NCBI RefSeq assembly: GCF_003797775.2
Contig: NZ_CP060725.1
Span: 4,458,001 to 4,522,000 of the forward strand
Direction of reading: 5' to 3'
Length of the DNA: 64,000 bases
Source of the DNA: Sphingopyxis sp. OPL5
Lineage (GTDB): Bacteria > Pseudomonadota > Alphaproteobacteria > Sphingomonadales > Sphingomonadaceae
The position numbers and the translations under genes are program-made. The notes under the pieces are model-generated. The model saw nothing but the letters and a program-made list of their open reading frames with translations. It had not been told where the DNA came from and did not search any database. Shown here in pieces: positions 8,456 to 16,240 of the stretch (the stretch's first letter is position 1; each line of letters begins with the position of its first letter).

Positions 8456-9050
8456 CGCCAGACTCCTTTTCGTTGGCAGGGTGGAAAGCGGGTCGAGCGC
8501 GCAGGCCGCGCCAGCGCAGCGGCGCACCGGGCGCATCGCGGGTGAGCAGCGGGATCGCGCGGCCAAGCAGCCCGGATGCGGGCAGCGGGCCGAGATAGCG
8601 GCCGTCCATGCTGTCGCGGACGGATGCGTTGAGCAGCAGCAGCTCGCCGGACTGAACCGTGCGGCATCCCCGCCAAACCGGCAGCGGCCGGCCCCGGCTG
8701 TCGCGGGAGAGCGCGACGGCGACGGGTCGCGCATCGACGCTGACCACGGCGCCGGTGCGGCAAATCCGTTGCCCCGGCCGTGCCGCGACATGCTTGAGCA
8801 GCGGCACGCCCTCGGCGAGATAGCGGCGCGTTGCGAGCCAGCGAGCGATCGGCGCGGGCGGCAGGACGGCGACCAGCGTATCGACGGACGGATGGGCGTC
8901 CCGTTCGAGACGGTAGAGGCCGATCGGCGCGCTCGCGCTGGCGTTCCAGATCAGGCGCGGGCGCGGCTGGACGATCGCGACCGTGACGAACAGCGCCGCG
9001 AACAATTCCGCCGTGGTGACGGTCGCGAGGACATAGCCGAAGCGTGTCAT
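8436..9050 (-). CDS. traF: TraF, S26-family conjugation peptidase
   Basis: A 204-residue membrane-bound serine protease of the signal-peptidase fold. An N-terminal helix (about residues 8-28) anchors it. The nucleophile serine lies in NASASAPIGLYRL (about residue 41), and the general-base lysine is in VPLLKHVAA (about residue 86). In RP4, TraF processes and cyclises the TrbC pilin, and trbC is present here. It overlaps the DUF2840 gene by an ATGA and the DUF736 gene by 20 bp. Confidence 0.9.
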   Translation of the reverse strand: MTRFGYVLATVTTAELFAALFVTVAIVQPRPRLIWNASASAPIGLYRLERDAHPSVDTLVAVLPPAPIARWLATRRYLAEGVPLLKHVAARPGQRICRTGAVVSVDARPVAVALSRDSRGRPLPVWRGCRTVQSGELLLLNASVRDSMDGRYLGPLPASGLLGRAIPLLTRDAPGAPLRWRGLRARPAFHPANEKESGDVAHDL

Positions 9051-9568
9051 CCCTCGATCTCCCGGCGCTTGAGCCAGGCGCGATGGCGCTCCAGCGTGTA
9101 GGGGCGCGGCTGATGGCCGGCGGCGATGCGGTTATGGACGTGGCGCCAATGATCGGGCGCGGCGTCGCAGGGATCGACGCCCTCCGCCTCCACCGCGTCG
9201 ATCGCGGCGAGCACCTGGGCGACCTTGGGCCAGCCCTCGATCTTGAGCAGGATGTCGCCGCCCGGCCGCACGAACGGCAGCGTCGTGTAGGGCTCGCGGG
9301 GCGCGACGGCCCGCACCACGTCGATGCGCGAAACGATCGTGCCGAAGTCGTTGGACGCCCAGCGCACGAACGCGAACACCGCGCCAGGCCGGAAGCTGAC
9401 GACGCGGGTGCGGCGCGTCAGGATGCGGTCCTGGACGATGCGCCCGAAGCGTATCCAGTGCTCCAGCTTCTTCTCGATCCATGTCAGCTCGACATGGGTG
9501 AGACCGTCGCCGGCAAGCACGCTGAGCGTGCGGCCGGCGCGCGCGCCGGCCGGTCGGTTATCGTTCAT
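9047..9568 (-). CDS. DUF2840-family ICE protein
   Basis: A 173-residue protein with the pattern THVELTWIEKKLEHWIRFGR, SFRPGAVFAFVRWASNDFGT and a basic C-terminus (RPYTLERHRAWLKRREIEG). This is the DUF2840 family found upstream of traF in alphaproteobacterial ICEs; the function is unknown. The ATG at 9568 overlaps the stop of a small upstream frame (ATGA), which suggests the pair are co-translated. No membrane segment or catalytic motif is visible. Confidence 0.85.
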   Translation of the reverse strand: MNDNRPAGARAGRTLSVLAGDGLTHVELTWIEKKLEHWIRFGRIVQDRILTRRTRVVSFRPGAVFAFVRWASNDFGTIVSRIDVVRAVAPREPYTTLPFVRPGGDILLKIEGWPKVAQVLAAIDAVEAEGVDPCDAAPDHWRHVHNRIAAGHQPRPYTLERHRAWLKRREIEG

Positions 9569-9741
9569 CGTTCGTCTCCGCGGGCATCGATGGAGGTTCG
9601 CCCGAACACGGGATCGAGCGCGGCGTCGGGGCGCGGGATCGCGCCGCCGATGGCTTTGGGGTTGGCGCAACGAACGGCGTCGCCGAACGCCTCGACGATC
9701 AGGCTGGCCGCACACGCCGGCTCGCCATCACCAGGCATCAT
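9565..9741 (-). CDS. Small ORF in the position where parA usually lies
   Basis: A 58-residue frame (MMPGDGEPACAASLIVEAFG and onward, ending SIDARGDER) whose stop overlaps the DUF2840 start as ATGA. In related elements a ParA ATPase gene usually occupies this slot between repA and DUF2840, but no Walker motif is present here. It may be a real small gene, or the fused 3' end of a lost gene. The frame stays open up to 10032 but crosses the repeats and iterons, so the longer version is unlikely to be coding. Confidence 0.35.
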   Translation of the reverse strand: MMPGDGEPACAASLIVEAFGDAVRCANPKAIGGAIPRPDAALDPVFGRTSIDARGDER

Positions 9742-9782
9742 ACCCGCGCGAACCTGCCGCGATTGCAAGGCCGCCAGCGAAG

Positions 9783-9821
9783 GCGTAGTAGTATAGCGTA
9801 GTAGAAACGGCAGAAGTGGCG
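9783..9821 (-). repeat. GCGTAGTAG doublet, related to the 38-bp repeat
   Basis: GCGTAGTAG occurs at 9783-9791 and 9795-9803, 12 bases apart. On the minus strand the second copy is preceded by CACTT, CTGCCG and TT. These elements, in the same order, also occur in the 38-bp repeat at 1600-1637 and 22748-22785, which has extra CCGCC units. It lies where parA would be expected. It could be a recombination scar, a partition-type site or an operator. Confidence 0.45.
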
Positions 9822-9874
9822 CCGTCCGCGAGGCGGATCGCGACGGATTTTTCACACCCCGCAACGCCGTTAGC

Positions 9875-10044
9875 AAGAATACGAAGTATTCTTCTCTATT
9901 AGCATAGTTAGAAGAGACGCGATTCCGCGAGCGATTCCACGGGTTTGCGGGGGAATGAAATTCCCGATAGTCCGACTCCGGCATTACCGATCGTCCGAAC
10001 CTCGCCATTACCGATAGTCCGAGTCCGGTCATGACTTATCCACA
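9875..10044. other. Candidate replication origin: iterons, DnaA box, A+T-rich patch
   Basis: Three direct repeats of CCGATAGTCCGA (9964-9975, 9987-9998 with one change, 10011-10022) lie 23 and 24 bp apart, about two helical turns. Next to them, inside the last codons of repA, is a perfect DnaA box, TTATCCACA (10036-10044). On the other side are a perfect palindrome, AAGAATAC-GAA-GTATTCTT (9875-9893), and an A+T-rich patch to 9912. Iterons, DnaA box and A+T-rich DNA beside a replication initiator gene are the standard parts of an iteron plasmid origin. Confidence 0.6.
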
Positions 10045-10922
10045 GGCTGGAGACGCAGGCGGCGCATGGCGCGATCGAGCGGGTCTTCGGGAATGGCGAC
10101 GAAGGTCAGGCGCGCGCGTCCGAAGGTGCGCTCCAGGCCGAGCCGGTAGCCGGGCAAAGGCTGGCGACCGACGATTGCGCGCAGGTCGAACGCGAATTTG
10201 GGTAGCGGGGACAGAACCCCCGATTTGAGGTGGAGGTGGGCGACATCGAACGACCAGCCATTCGCCTGCCGCCCGCCATGCTTGCGCACGATGCGGTAAA
10301 GCCACCGCTCAAGACCGCCCGTGAGATCGAAATAGGCCCGGTCGATGGTGAGCACGAGGCTCTGATCGAGGACGCCCGCATAGAACCAGTCGGGCAGGAT
10401 CAGTTCGAGGCCGAGGGGGCGACCGTTGCCGTCGAGCCGCTCCTGCCATTCGTTGATCCACGAGAAGCGATGACGGCGGCGCTGATGCTGCTGGCGGATC
10501 GAGGTGGCGATAGTGGTCGATTGCAGGCGATCGAGCGCGGCCTTGAGCCGCTCGTAGCTCGCCTTGCCGGTGCCGCGACGGGTGAAGGTCAGGATTTCAT
10601 GGGGTGTCGCCGCCATCAGCCGCGACGTGGGCTTACCGGCGTCGCGTGCGGCGACGATCTGGCTTGCTGCCCATATCAGCACATCGGCATCCCAAATCGT
10701 CGCCATGCCATGATCGAGCACCGCCTCGACCGAAATCCATGTGGCGCCCATGCGGAAGTCGATCGGCTCGACCCGCTTCGACTTAGCCAGGCTGAAGAAG
10801 GGCCACGCCATCAGATCCTGTGCGTCACGCGGGGCGATGCCCTGTCCCATCGACGGGAACAGCGTGAGCTCGGCGCGTTCGCCGTCATCGGCTCTGCCCT
10901 TGGGGGAAGCTGACCTGCTCAT
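10029..10922 (-). CDS. repA: Replication initiator protein (RepA-type)
   Basis: A 297-residue protein of the replication initiator A family found in alphaproteobacterial plasmids and ICEs. Typical segments are MAWPFFSLAKSKRVEPIDF, DADVLIWAASQI, RLKAALDRLQSTTIATSI and LTGGLERWLYRIVRKHGG, which form the paired winged-helix DNA-binding domains. The ATG at 10922 overlaps the stop of the upstream helix-turn-helix gene (ATGA). The 3' end contains a DnaA box and is followed at once by iterons, so the protein probably binds just behind its own gene. It could support replication of an excised circle. Confidence 0.88.
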   Translation of the reverse strand: MSRSASPKGRADDGERAELTLFPSMGQGIAPRDAQDLMAWPFFSLAKSKRVEPIDFRMGATWISVEAVLDHGMATIWDADVLIWAASQIVAARDAGKPTSRLMAATPHEILTFTRRGTGKASYERLKAALDRLQSTTIATSIRQQHQRRRHRFSWINEWQERLDGNGRPLGLELILPDWFYAGVLDQSLVLTIDRAYFDLTGGLERWLYRIVRKHGGRQANGWSFDVAHLHLKSGVLSPLPKFAFDLRAIVGRQPLPGYRLGLERTFGRARLTFVAIPEDPLDRAMRRLRLQPVDKS

Positions 10923-11194
10923 GGCCGCGCCGGAGGTGGTTCGGGCAGGCGCCGGGGCATGAGGTCGTCCTGCCCCGGATCGGAGGTCGAATATTTGGTG
11001 CCGCGATCGGCCCATGCCTGGAGATCGTCGACGGTATAGACGACGCGGCCGCCGAGCCGGCGATAGGCCGGGCCGGTGCCGAAATAGCGATGCTTCTCCA
11101 GCGTCCGGCCGGACAGGCCGAGGAATCGCGCGGCCTCCGGCGTGCGCAGCAGGCGCGGCGGCAAATTGTGGGGATTTCCGTTCGGCTTCGGCAT
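10919..11194 (-). CDS. Helix-turn-helix (AlpA/excisionase-like) protein
   Basis: A 91-residue protein with LLRTPEAARFLGLSGRTLEK, then HRYFGTGPAYRRLGGRVVYT and DDLQAWAD. This is the MerR-like winged helix of the AlpA/excisionase group, which binds DNA and often controls element genes. It overlaps repA by ATGA and probably forms an operon with it, perhaps as its regulator. The proline-rich tail is not conserved. Confidence 0.85.
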   Translation of the reverse strand: MPKPNGNPHNLPPRLLRTPEAARFLGLSGRTLEKHRYFGTGPAYRRLGGRVVYTVDDLQAWADRGTKYSTSDPGQDDLMPRRLPEPPPARP

Positions 11195-11363
11195 CCGGCA
11201 GCTCCTGCGGGTGTCACGGCGGCAGGAGGCGAAAATGGCGAAGGAACGACGGCGGGGTGGAGTTCGAAGATATGCGGGGCACGGATGTGACCACCCCCGC
11301 GGATCGGATGGGCGGCCGCCGGCCTGCCTTGTCTTGCGGCCGGGAACGCCGGATAAGCGCGCG

Positions 11364-11585
11364 ATGAGTGCCAGCTACTATTTCGAGAGATCCGCCGCGA
11401 TGCGCGCGGAAGCGAGCCGCGAACAGCTTCCCCAGCGCCGCCGCCTGCACGAAGTGTCGGCGGAGCGCTGGGATGAGATGGGCCGTCAGGTGCAGGAGAC
11501 GGAACGGTAGACCGCCGTCAACGCCGAGGAGCGCCGCCATCGGCCTTATCATCAGGCGCTGCGGGAGCGGGTCGCCGCCGGTTGA
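11364..11585 (+). pseudogene. Small ICE gene with an in-frame amber stop
   Basis: The plus-strand frame from the ATG at 11364 gives MSASYYFERSAAMRAEASRE and onward for 48 residues, then meets TAG at 11508-11510. It stays open in the same frame for 24 more codons (TAVNAEERRHRPYHQALRER) to a TGA at 11583. The sequence on both sides has the same charged, helical character, so I read it as one gene of about 73 codons broken by a nonsense change. A strong AGGAGG at 11224-11229 precedes an earlier ATG at 11235 in the same frame, which is an alternative start. Confidence 0.45.
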
Positions 11586-11600
11586 TCCCGTGGCTTGTGG

Positions 11601-12390
11601 TCAGCGGATGCGCAGCAGCTTGAGGTAATCCCGCTTCATCGTGCGCTCGGCATCACGCACGAGTCGCACCACTGCGGATCGCGCGGAGCAGACTTTCCAT
11701 TGCGTGGCCGGCAACCGCGCAGCCTTGTCATGGCCGAAGGCGGCGGCGATTTCGCGGTGGCTCGCGCCGGCCAGCCGCATGTCGAGGGCGCGCAGCATCC
11801 GTTCGAGCCGGTCGCGGCGCTGCGCGGTCAACGGCCAGCCTCGGGGTTGCGCCCCGGATCGCCGGCCTAGCAGCCTCCGGTAGAAGCGCAGCAGGCTGGT
11901 GATCCGCGTCTCGAAATCCGGGTCCAGCGGCACGAACGCCCCAAGCGGCTGGCCGGGCGCTGCGTCGCGTATCCAGAGGCGGTGCTCGCCTTCGGCGTCC
12001 GCTAGAATGACGTGCCGTCCATCGGGGCCGGAAAGATCGGCCAGCAGCGGACCGAGCGCGGCCGGGTCAACCGGCTTGGCGCGCAGGAATCCGTCTGGCG
12101 CGGCGGCGAGGACAATCGTGGTGGCGACAAGCTCGGGCCGCCAACACAGCGGTCCGGCAAGCTGGGAGGGCGCATAGGCGAAAGGATAACCCCCATCGGC
12201 GGGCGAGTGCCGCCAAGCCGGCCTCCTCGCTCACCGTGCCGGATTCGATCCGGCGCATCATGGCATCATGCTCGGTCCGATACCGGCGGTTGCGGCGTAG
12301 GAACTCGGCGGCGAACTCCGGGCGTCCGGGGGCTTCCGGCTCATCGCCGGCCGCGCGCGAACGCCACCCTGGACGTGGTGGCATCGGCAT
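11601..12390 (-). pseudogene. Frameshifted transcriptional-regulator/DUF2285 gene
   Basis: The N-terminal part (from the ATG at 12390) reads FAAEFLRRNRRYRTEHDAM and ends its sense at ALARRWGLSF. The C-terminal part continues in another frame: APSQLAGPLCWRPELVATTI, then LDPDFETRITSLLRFYRRLL and LTAQRRDRLERMLRALDMRL, a DUF2285 helix-turn-helix domain. The frames meet at the TTT complement of 12181-12183; dropping one T would give WGLSFAYAPSQ and join them. Related proteins are single chains of about 260 residues. This is either a true inactivating frameshift in a homopolymer or a sequencing error. Confidence 0.7.
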
Positions 12391-12558
12391 CCTCCCTTCC
12401 GGCCTGCGGTCAGGCTCGGGCCGGGCAGGATTCAGGAAAGACCTACTTGTCGGATAGTGCGAAGGAAGCACCACCGTAGAGACAAAGATATGGTTTAGAA
12501 TGATCCAAGAATTAATTGGCGAACGACTGCACGTCTATTTATGGTTCATTTTGGACCA

Positions 12559-12852
12559 TTATTGGAGGCGCGGTCCCAGTAACCAAGCGTAGCCGACTTC
12601 GGTCATCCAGCGGGCGCGGGCCAGATGGGTGTCATGCACGACCTGCGCCCGCTCCGGCTCGCAAGTGGGATCGATTCCGAAGATGACCGCGACCGCTTCT
12701 CGCCAGTCCGCACCTTCGGCATCGGCATCGAGCAGACGGAGATAATCGGACAAATGCGCCTCGTCATAGCCGGTGAGATGCGGCTTGTCGGGAGGGCGAT
12801 CCTCGAATTTCCTGCCGGCCGTCACGGATGATCTCCGATAGTTGCCTTTCAA
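12559..12852 (-). CDS. Small conserved ICE protein, function unknown
   Basis: A 97-residue protein whose conserved part is LTGYDEAHLSDYLRLLDADA, then EGADWREAVAVIFGIDP and HLARARWMTEVGYAWLL. Proteins of this shape recur next to DUF2285 genes in alphaproteobacterial ICEs, where they are unassigned. It is helical and acidic, with no membrane segment. It is probably transcribed from a promoter in the 12853-13060 region together with the frameshifted regulator downstream. Confidence 0.7.
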   Translation of the reverse strand: MKGNYRRSSVTAGRKFEDRPPDKPHLTGYDEAHLSDYLRLLDADAEGADWREAVAVIFGIDPTCEPERAQVVHDTHLARARWMTEVGYAWLLGPRLQ

Positions 12853-13188
12853 ACCGCGTCACCCAGGGCCTCTGTCCGTGCCCGCAAATCCGCCTCACTG
12901 GACGCGGATTCGGCATCACGGTGCAGCCCGAAGGCTGCGTCTGCGGTGCGCCCCCGCAAACATCGTTCCTGACCCTGATCGGGGAGTGGTAAACCGCGTT
13001 TAGTCAGTTCCTGTGACCTTTAGTTCGGAGAACCTGTTGTATACGTCACAGGCTCCCCGCCCATCGCGGTCGCGCGGACCTTTGGGACGCGCGACCGCCG
13101 CCGATCCGGGGAAGCCGGATCGGCGGCGGCAATCTTGCGGAGAAGGGGATGCCGTAGAGCCGGACGGCCCGGCCCTACGGCATGATAA
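12853..13188. other. Non-coding region with operator-like repeats and three stem-loops
   Basis: No gene is seen. TAAAC-CGC-GTTTA lies at 12992-13004. CCTGTGAC and GTCACAGG, two arms of an inverted repeat, lie near 13011 and 13044, with GTATAC beside the second. Three strong stem-loops follow: GCGGTCGCGCG/CGCGCGACCGC (about 13066-13100), a 14-bp stem CGCCGCCGATCCGG/CCGGATCGGCGGCG (about 13098-13130), and CCGTAG/CTACGG (about 13151-13179). The last two lie just past the 3' end of the DUF932 gene and may end its transcript. Confidence 0.5.
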
Positions 13189-14034
13189 TCAGCCCGCCTT
13201 GAGACGCTGCATCCCCTCGGCCAGCGTCCAGAGCGCGCGGTTGAGGGTGACATTCTGGTCGATGCCGTTGATCGGTCGCGACCTGCTACGGCGGATACGG
13301 CCTTCGGCGTTCTGCCTGCGGCCATGCAGTCCGCCACGAATGACATTCTCCTGAATGACGTTGAACGTGGTCCACAAGCTGCGGTCCAAGTCCTCGCGGC
13401 GGCGCGGCTCGATGATCTGGTCAGGGCGAAGCGGGCTTTCCTCCTCACCGTAGCGGGCGACAAGGCTCACCTCGCCAAGCAAGCGCTGCTCGTCATCGGA
13501 AAGCCGAACCGCCTTCATGCTCTCGCTGGCGTCGATCAGCCGGGGGAAGTCCTCCGCCACGGTGTAAACGCCTTCGATGATGTCGTCCTGAATGTTGCCC
13601 TTGTGCGGCACGCGGACTTCCTCGAACCGCTCGCCCGCGATCATGGAATTGGTGCAAACGAAACGGAGCATCCCGGCGAACATTTGATAGGCGCTCGTTC
13701 CGTCGTGACTATTCACGATGATGACTTCGGCCGCCTCCGGCTTGCCGATGCCGTCATCCCGGCGCAGGCGCAGCATGTGCTTGGCGTGGCCGTGGCGGCT
13801 CCCGTCGCGCGGGACTGACTGGACGGCGAAGAACGGGAACCATCCTTCCCGGCGCAGCCCCTCCACGATGTCGATGGTGGGGACATAGACATAGCGCTCC
13901 GAACGGCTGTCGTGCGCCTCGCGGGCGAAGATGGAGGGGACGTGGCGATAGAGCGCCTCGTTGTCGAGCGCCTCGCGCCCACTGATCTGGTGGGCATTGC
14001 GGCCGAAGCGGGTGGCGAGATGATGGATGCTCAT
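13189..14034 (-). CDS. DUF932-family plasmid/ICE protein
   Basis: A 281-residue protein with the DUF932 pattern: EALYRHVPSIFAREAHDSRS, YVYVPTIDIVEGLRREGWFP, then EAAEVIIVNSHDGTSAYQMF and LRFVCTNSMIAGERFEEVRV. Proteins of this family are common on plasmids, phages and ICEs and have no established biochemical role. The ATG at 14034 fits the start of the conserved region; upstream in-frame codons look non-coding. Structured DNA follows its stop. Confidence 0.88.
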   Translation of the reverse strand: MSIHHLATRFGRNAHQISGREALDNEALYRHVPSIFAREAHDSRSERYVYVPTIDIVEGLRREGWFPFFAVQSVPRDGSRHGHAKHMLRLRRDDGIGKPEAAEVIIVNSHDGTSAYQMFAGMLRFVCTNSMIAGERFEEVRVPHKGNIQDDIIEGVYTVAEDFPRLIDASESMKAVRLSDDEQRLLGEVSLVARYGEEESPLRPDQIIEPRRREDLDRSLWTTFNVIQENVIRGGLHGRRQNAEGRIRRSRSRPINGIDQNVTLNRALWTLAEGMQRLKAG

Positions 14035-14341
14035 GGGTCTTGTCCTTCCGTGGGCTTGGGTTTCCGCGCAGCGGAAGCGCCGCGCTGAAACCCTGCCCGT
14101 CGGCGAGACCGGGGTAGCAACGGACAAGGGCGGCCGGGCCGGAGGGGAATCACCCGGCCTGCACAAGCCGAAGGCGCGGAAGGCTGGGGATACCGGCCCG
14201 GACGGCGACAGCTTCCCTTGTCCGGCGCGAGGGCTGGCCCTTAGCGCCCCGCGCCGGCCTGCCGGCGCGCACGAACAAAGCAATTCCAAGATGCGGCCAG
14301 GATGGCCGCTTCTCTTCGTGAGACGCGCGATCCTCTATAGT

Positions 14342-14383
14342 ATGGATATATTTGGTGAACTGGCGGGCGACTCGGCAGGATGA
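14342..14383 (+). CDS. 13-codon leader ORF overlapping the next gene
   Basis: ATG at 14342 opens a 13-codon frame (MDIFGELAGDSAG) whose TGA overlaps the ATG of the 100-residue gene at 14380 as ATGA. A TATAGT (14336-14341) immediately precedes it and may be a -10 box. The tight overlap suggests translational coupling or an upstream regulatory ORF. The remaining DNA from 14035 to 14341 holds nothing else I can support. Confidence 0.4.
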   Translation: MDIFGELAGDSAG

Positions 14384-14682
14384 AGCTCACACAGAGGCAA
14401 ATCGAGGAAGGACTGGACCACGCCCGGCAGACACTTGCCGGCATGGAAGAAGTCGATTTTGACGATCTTGCGGATGATGCTGGATTCCGCGAGCAATATG
14501 CCAAAGCCGCTCTCGTCCTCATCAAGATGATGGCCGTGCTCTACAAGGCGAAGCTGACGGAGGATCAGCGAGCAGCTTTGGATGCACTCATTGCCCGGCA
14601 TAATCGGTGTGCCAGCGCGCTGACGCAGGATGTTCTCGCCCATTGGTCCGAACAGGCCAGCGAACGCGGCGCGCTGAATTGA
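14380..14682 (+). CDS. Small acidic helical protein, unknown
   Basis: A 100-residue protein starting MKLTQRQIEEGLDHARQTLA. It is almost entirely alpha-helical in character and acidic, with no cysteine pair, signal peptide or membrane segment. Its own ribosome-binding site is weak (GGCAGG), and its start overlaps a 13-codon leader ORF, which suggests coupled translation. It stands alone in its orientation between two minus-strand genes. The size and charge fit a regulator, antitoxin or anti-restriction protein, but no family is recognised. Confidence 0.6.
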   Translation: MKLTQRQIEEGLDHARQTLAGMEEVDFDDLADDAGFREQYAKAALVLIKMMAVLYKAKLTEDQRAALDALIARHNRCASALTQDVLAHWSEQASERGALN

Positions 14683-14703
14683 TCGGGCGGCGTCCAGCGC
14701 CGA

Positions 14704-15717
14704 TCAATAGAGATTGTCGCGATAGTCCTTATCCAAGCCCTTCTTGAGCAAGCCCTGCATCCCCGGCACCGCCAACGCGGCGCTGGCGAGCTTCCCGGCC
14801 AGGCCGGCGTTGCGGTTGAGCTTGATATGCTCGACGAACAGCTTGGCGGGCTCGATGCCGTGCGCGTCCGGCTTGACCGGCCACAGCGCGGCCCGCTCAA
14901 GCGCCGGGCTGGCGCGCAGGTCGATCGCCTCCACCTTGATCCCGATCGCCAGCAGCGGGGTCTTGCCCTGCACCTCGAACCGGGCGCGGGCATCCTCGTC
15001 GGTGGTGAGGTGCGCGGTCCCGCGCACGATCGCCACGCGGTTCGCGCCGGGGATCAGCAACACTAGCGCGACGCGCGGCTGGGTGAGGATGTTGCGGAAG
15101 CTGTCCACGCGCCTGTTGCCGGGCCGGTCGGCGAACCACAGGGTATCGCCGTCCAGCCGCGCCATGCAGCCGGCCGGATCGCCCTTGGGGCTGAGGTCGG
15201 CCCGCCGTTCCTCGCCGAACGTCGCCAGCGCGAGGAAACGGCTGACGGCGACGAAGGCCGCCGGATCGTCCGGTGCGTCCGCGACGGGCGCTGCCGCCCA
15301 CAGGTCGGAGCGGATCAGCGCCTTTGCGCAATGGCCGTAACATTCCTCGACGGCGATGCGGATGCCGTCCGGGCCGGCCTCGGTCACACGACCGTTGACG
15401 CGCAGAGTTTCGCCAATGCCGGGGACCAGGAGCAGCGAGCCGAACGCCTCGCCGGGCCGCGCAAGCGCGGGATCGTCGAGCGCGGCGGGCGGCAAACATA
15501 GCTCGCGCGTCCCGGCTTCCGTAAAGCCGGGGGCGCCGCCGCCGAGCGTCACGCTCATGCCCGCGCCGCTGCCGAAGCCGGCGAACATCAGCGGGGCCGC
15601 CGCGATCCAGCGTAGCGCGCCCGCGTCGAGATGGTCGATGACCTTGAGGTGCATTGCACCGGGCGTCTTGCCGATTACGCCTTCCAGCGCATCGATGCTG
15701 GCGATGGGGCCGTTCAT
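14704..15717 (-). CDS. Pyridoxamine 5'-phosphate oxidase-fold protein
   Basis: A 337-residue protein. The C-terminal half has the split-barrel flavin-binding fold: AVSRFLALATFGEERRADLS with PKGDPAGCMARLDGDTLWFA, then RPGNRRVDSFRNILTQPRVA and GANRVAIVRGTAHLTTDEDA. This is the pyridoxamine 5'-phosphate oxidase-like family of flavoenzymes, whose substrates vary. The N-terminal 120 residues look like a second, degenerate half. The start at 15717 overlaps the stop of the 132-residue gene, so the two form an operon, and a Fur-like box precedes them. The substrate is unknown; a redox or haem-related role is a guess from the box. Confidence 0.8.
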   Translation of the reverse strand: MNGPIASIDALEGVIGKTPGAMHLKVIDHLDAGALRWIAAAPLMFAGFGSGAGMSVTLGGGAPGFTEAGTRELCLPPAALDDPALARPGEAFGSLLLVPGIGETLRVNGRVTEAGPDGIRIAVEECYGHCAKALIRSDLWAAAPVADAPDDPAAFVAVSRFLALATFGEERRADLSPKGDPAGCMARLDGDTLWFADRPGNRRVDSFRNILTQPRVALVLLIPGANRVAIVRGTAHLTTDEDARARFEVQGKTPLLAIGIKVEAIDLRASPALERAALWPVKPDAHGIEPAKLFVEHIKLNRNAGLAGKLASAALAVPGMQGLLKKGLDKDYRDNLY

Positions 15718-16112
15718 TGCAACGTCGGCGCCGGACCGCCGAGCGTCAGCGCGAGCATGATGCGCGTCGAGCAGAGCGCGCAATCGAGGGCGCTCGCCGC
15801 GCTGTCTGTGCAGTCGAGGCAGGCACGCGGGGGCGAGCCGTCGAGCAGGCCGAGCAACAGGTGCTCGTCCTCGGAGAGCGTCGACGCCTTGCCCACGGCA
15901 AGCGGCCGACCGAGCGCCGCTTCGTAGAACAGGCAGAGGCTGTCGAGCACCGGGGCGAGCATCGTGCAGTCATGCGCGGCGAGCACATCGGCGAGACAGG
16001 GCTGGATCGGATGACCGGCATCGCGCGCCTGCCGCCAGCAGCGGGTCGCGTCGATCAGGATCGCGGTGGGCGCGGTCTCTTGCCGGGTCGGCGGCGTGAA
16101 ATGGCGGGTCAT
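15714..16112 (-). CDS. Cysteine-containing protein of unknown function, first gene of possible iron-regulated pair
   Basis: A 132-residue protein I cannot assign. It has several cysteines toward the C-terminus (ACLDCTDSAASALDCALCST contains four), which suggests metal or cluster binding, and a helical N-terminal half. It is translationally coupled (TGA/ATG overlap) to the flavin-fold protein downstream. The predicted start is 34 bp from a palindrome resembling a Fur box, so the pair may be expressed under iron shortage. Confidence 0.6.
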   Translation of the reverse strand: MTRHFTPPTRQETAPTAILIDATRCWRQARDAGHPIQPCLADVLAAHDCTMLAPVLDSLCLFYEAALGRPLAVGKASTLSEDEHLLLGLLDGSPPRACLDCTDSAASALDCALCSTRIMLALTLGGPAPTLQ

Positions 16113-16147
16113 CGTCGATCCATTCTGCGCTATCCCCTTTTCGCTTA

Positions 16148-16164
16148 TTGCGAGTCGTTCTCAA
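16148..16164 (-). promoter_or_regulatory. Fur-like palindrome upstream of the 16112/15717 gene pair
   Basis: TTGCGAGTCGTTCTCAA is an interrupted palindrome (TTGCGA and TCTCAA arms, one mismatch). It is close to the form TTGCGAATGATTCTCAA typical of Fur sites in Gram-negative bacteria. It ends 36 bp from the start of the minus-strand pair, a usual operator position. The match is by eye. Confidence 0.5.
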
Positions 16165-16240
16165 ATTAGCCGCACTAGATGACGGCGGCAAGACAGCACG
16201 ACACGTTTCATCCGACGATCAGCACCGCCGGCTGGAAGGG

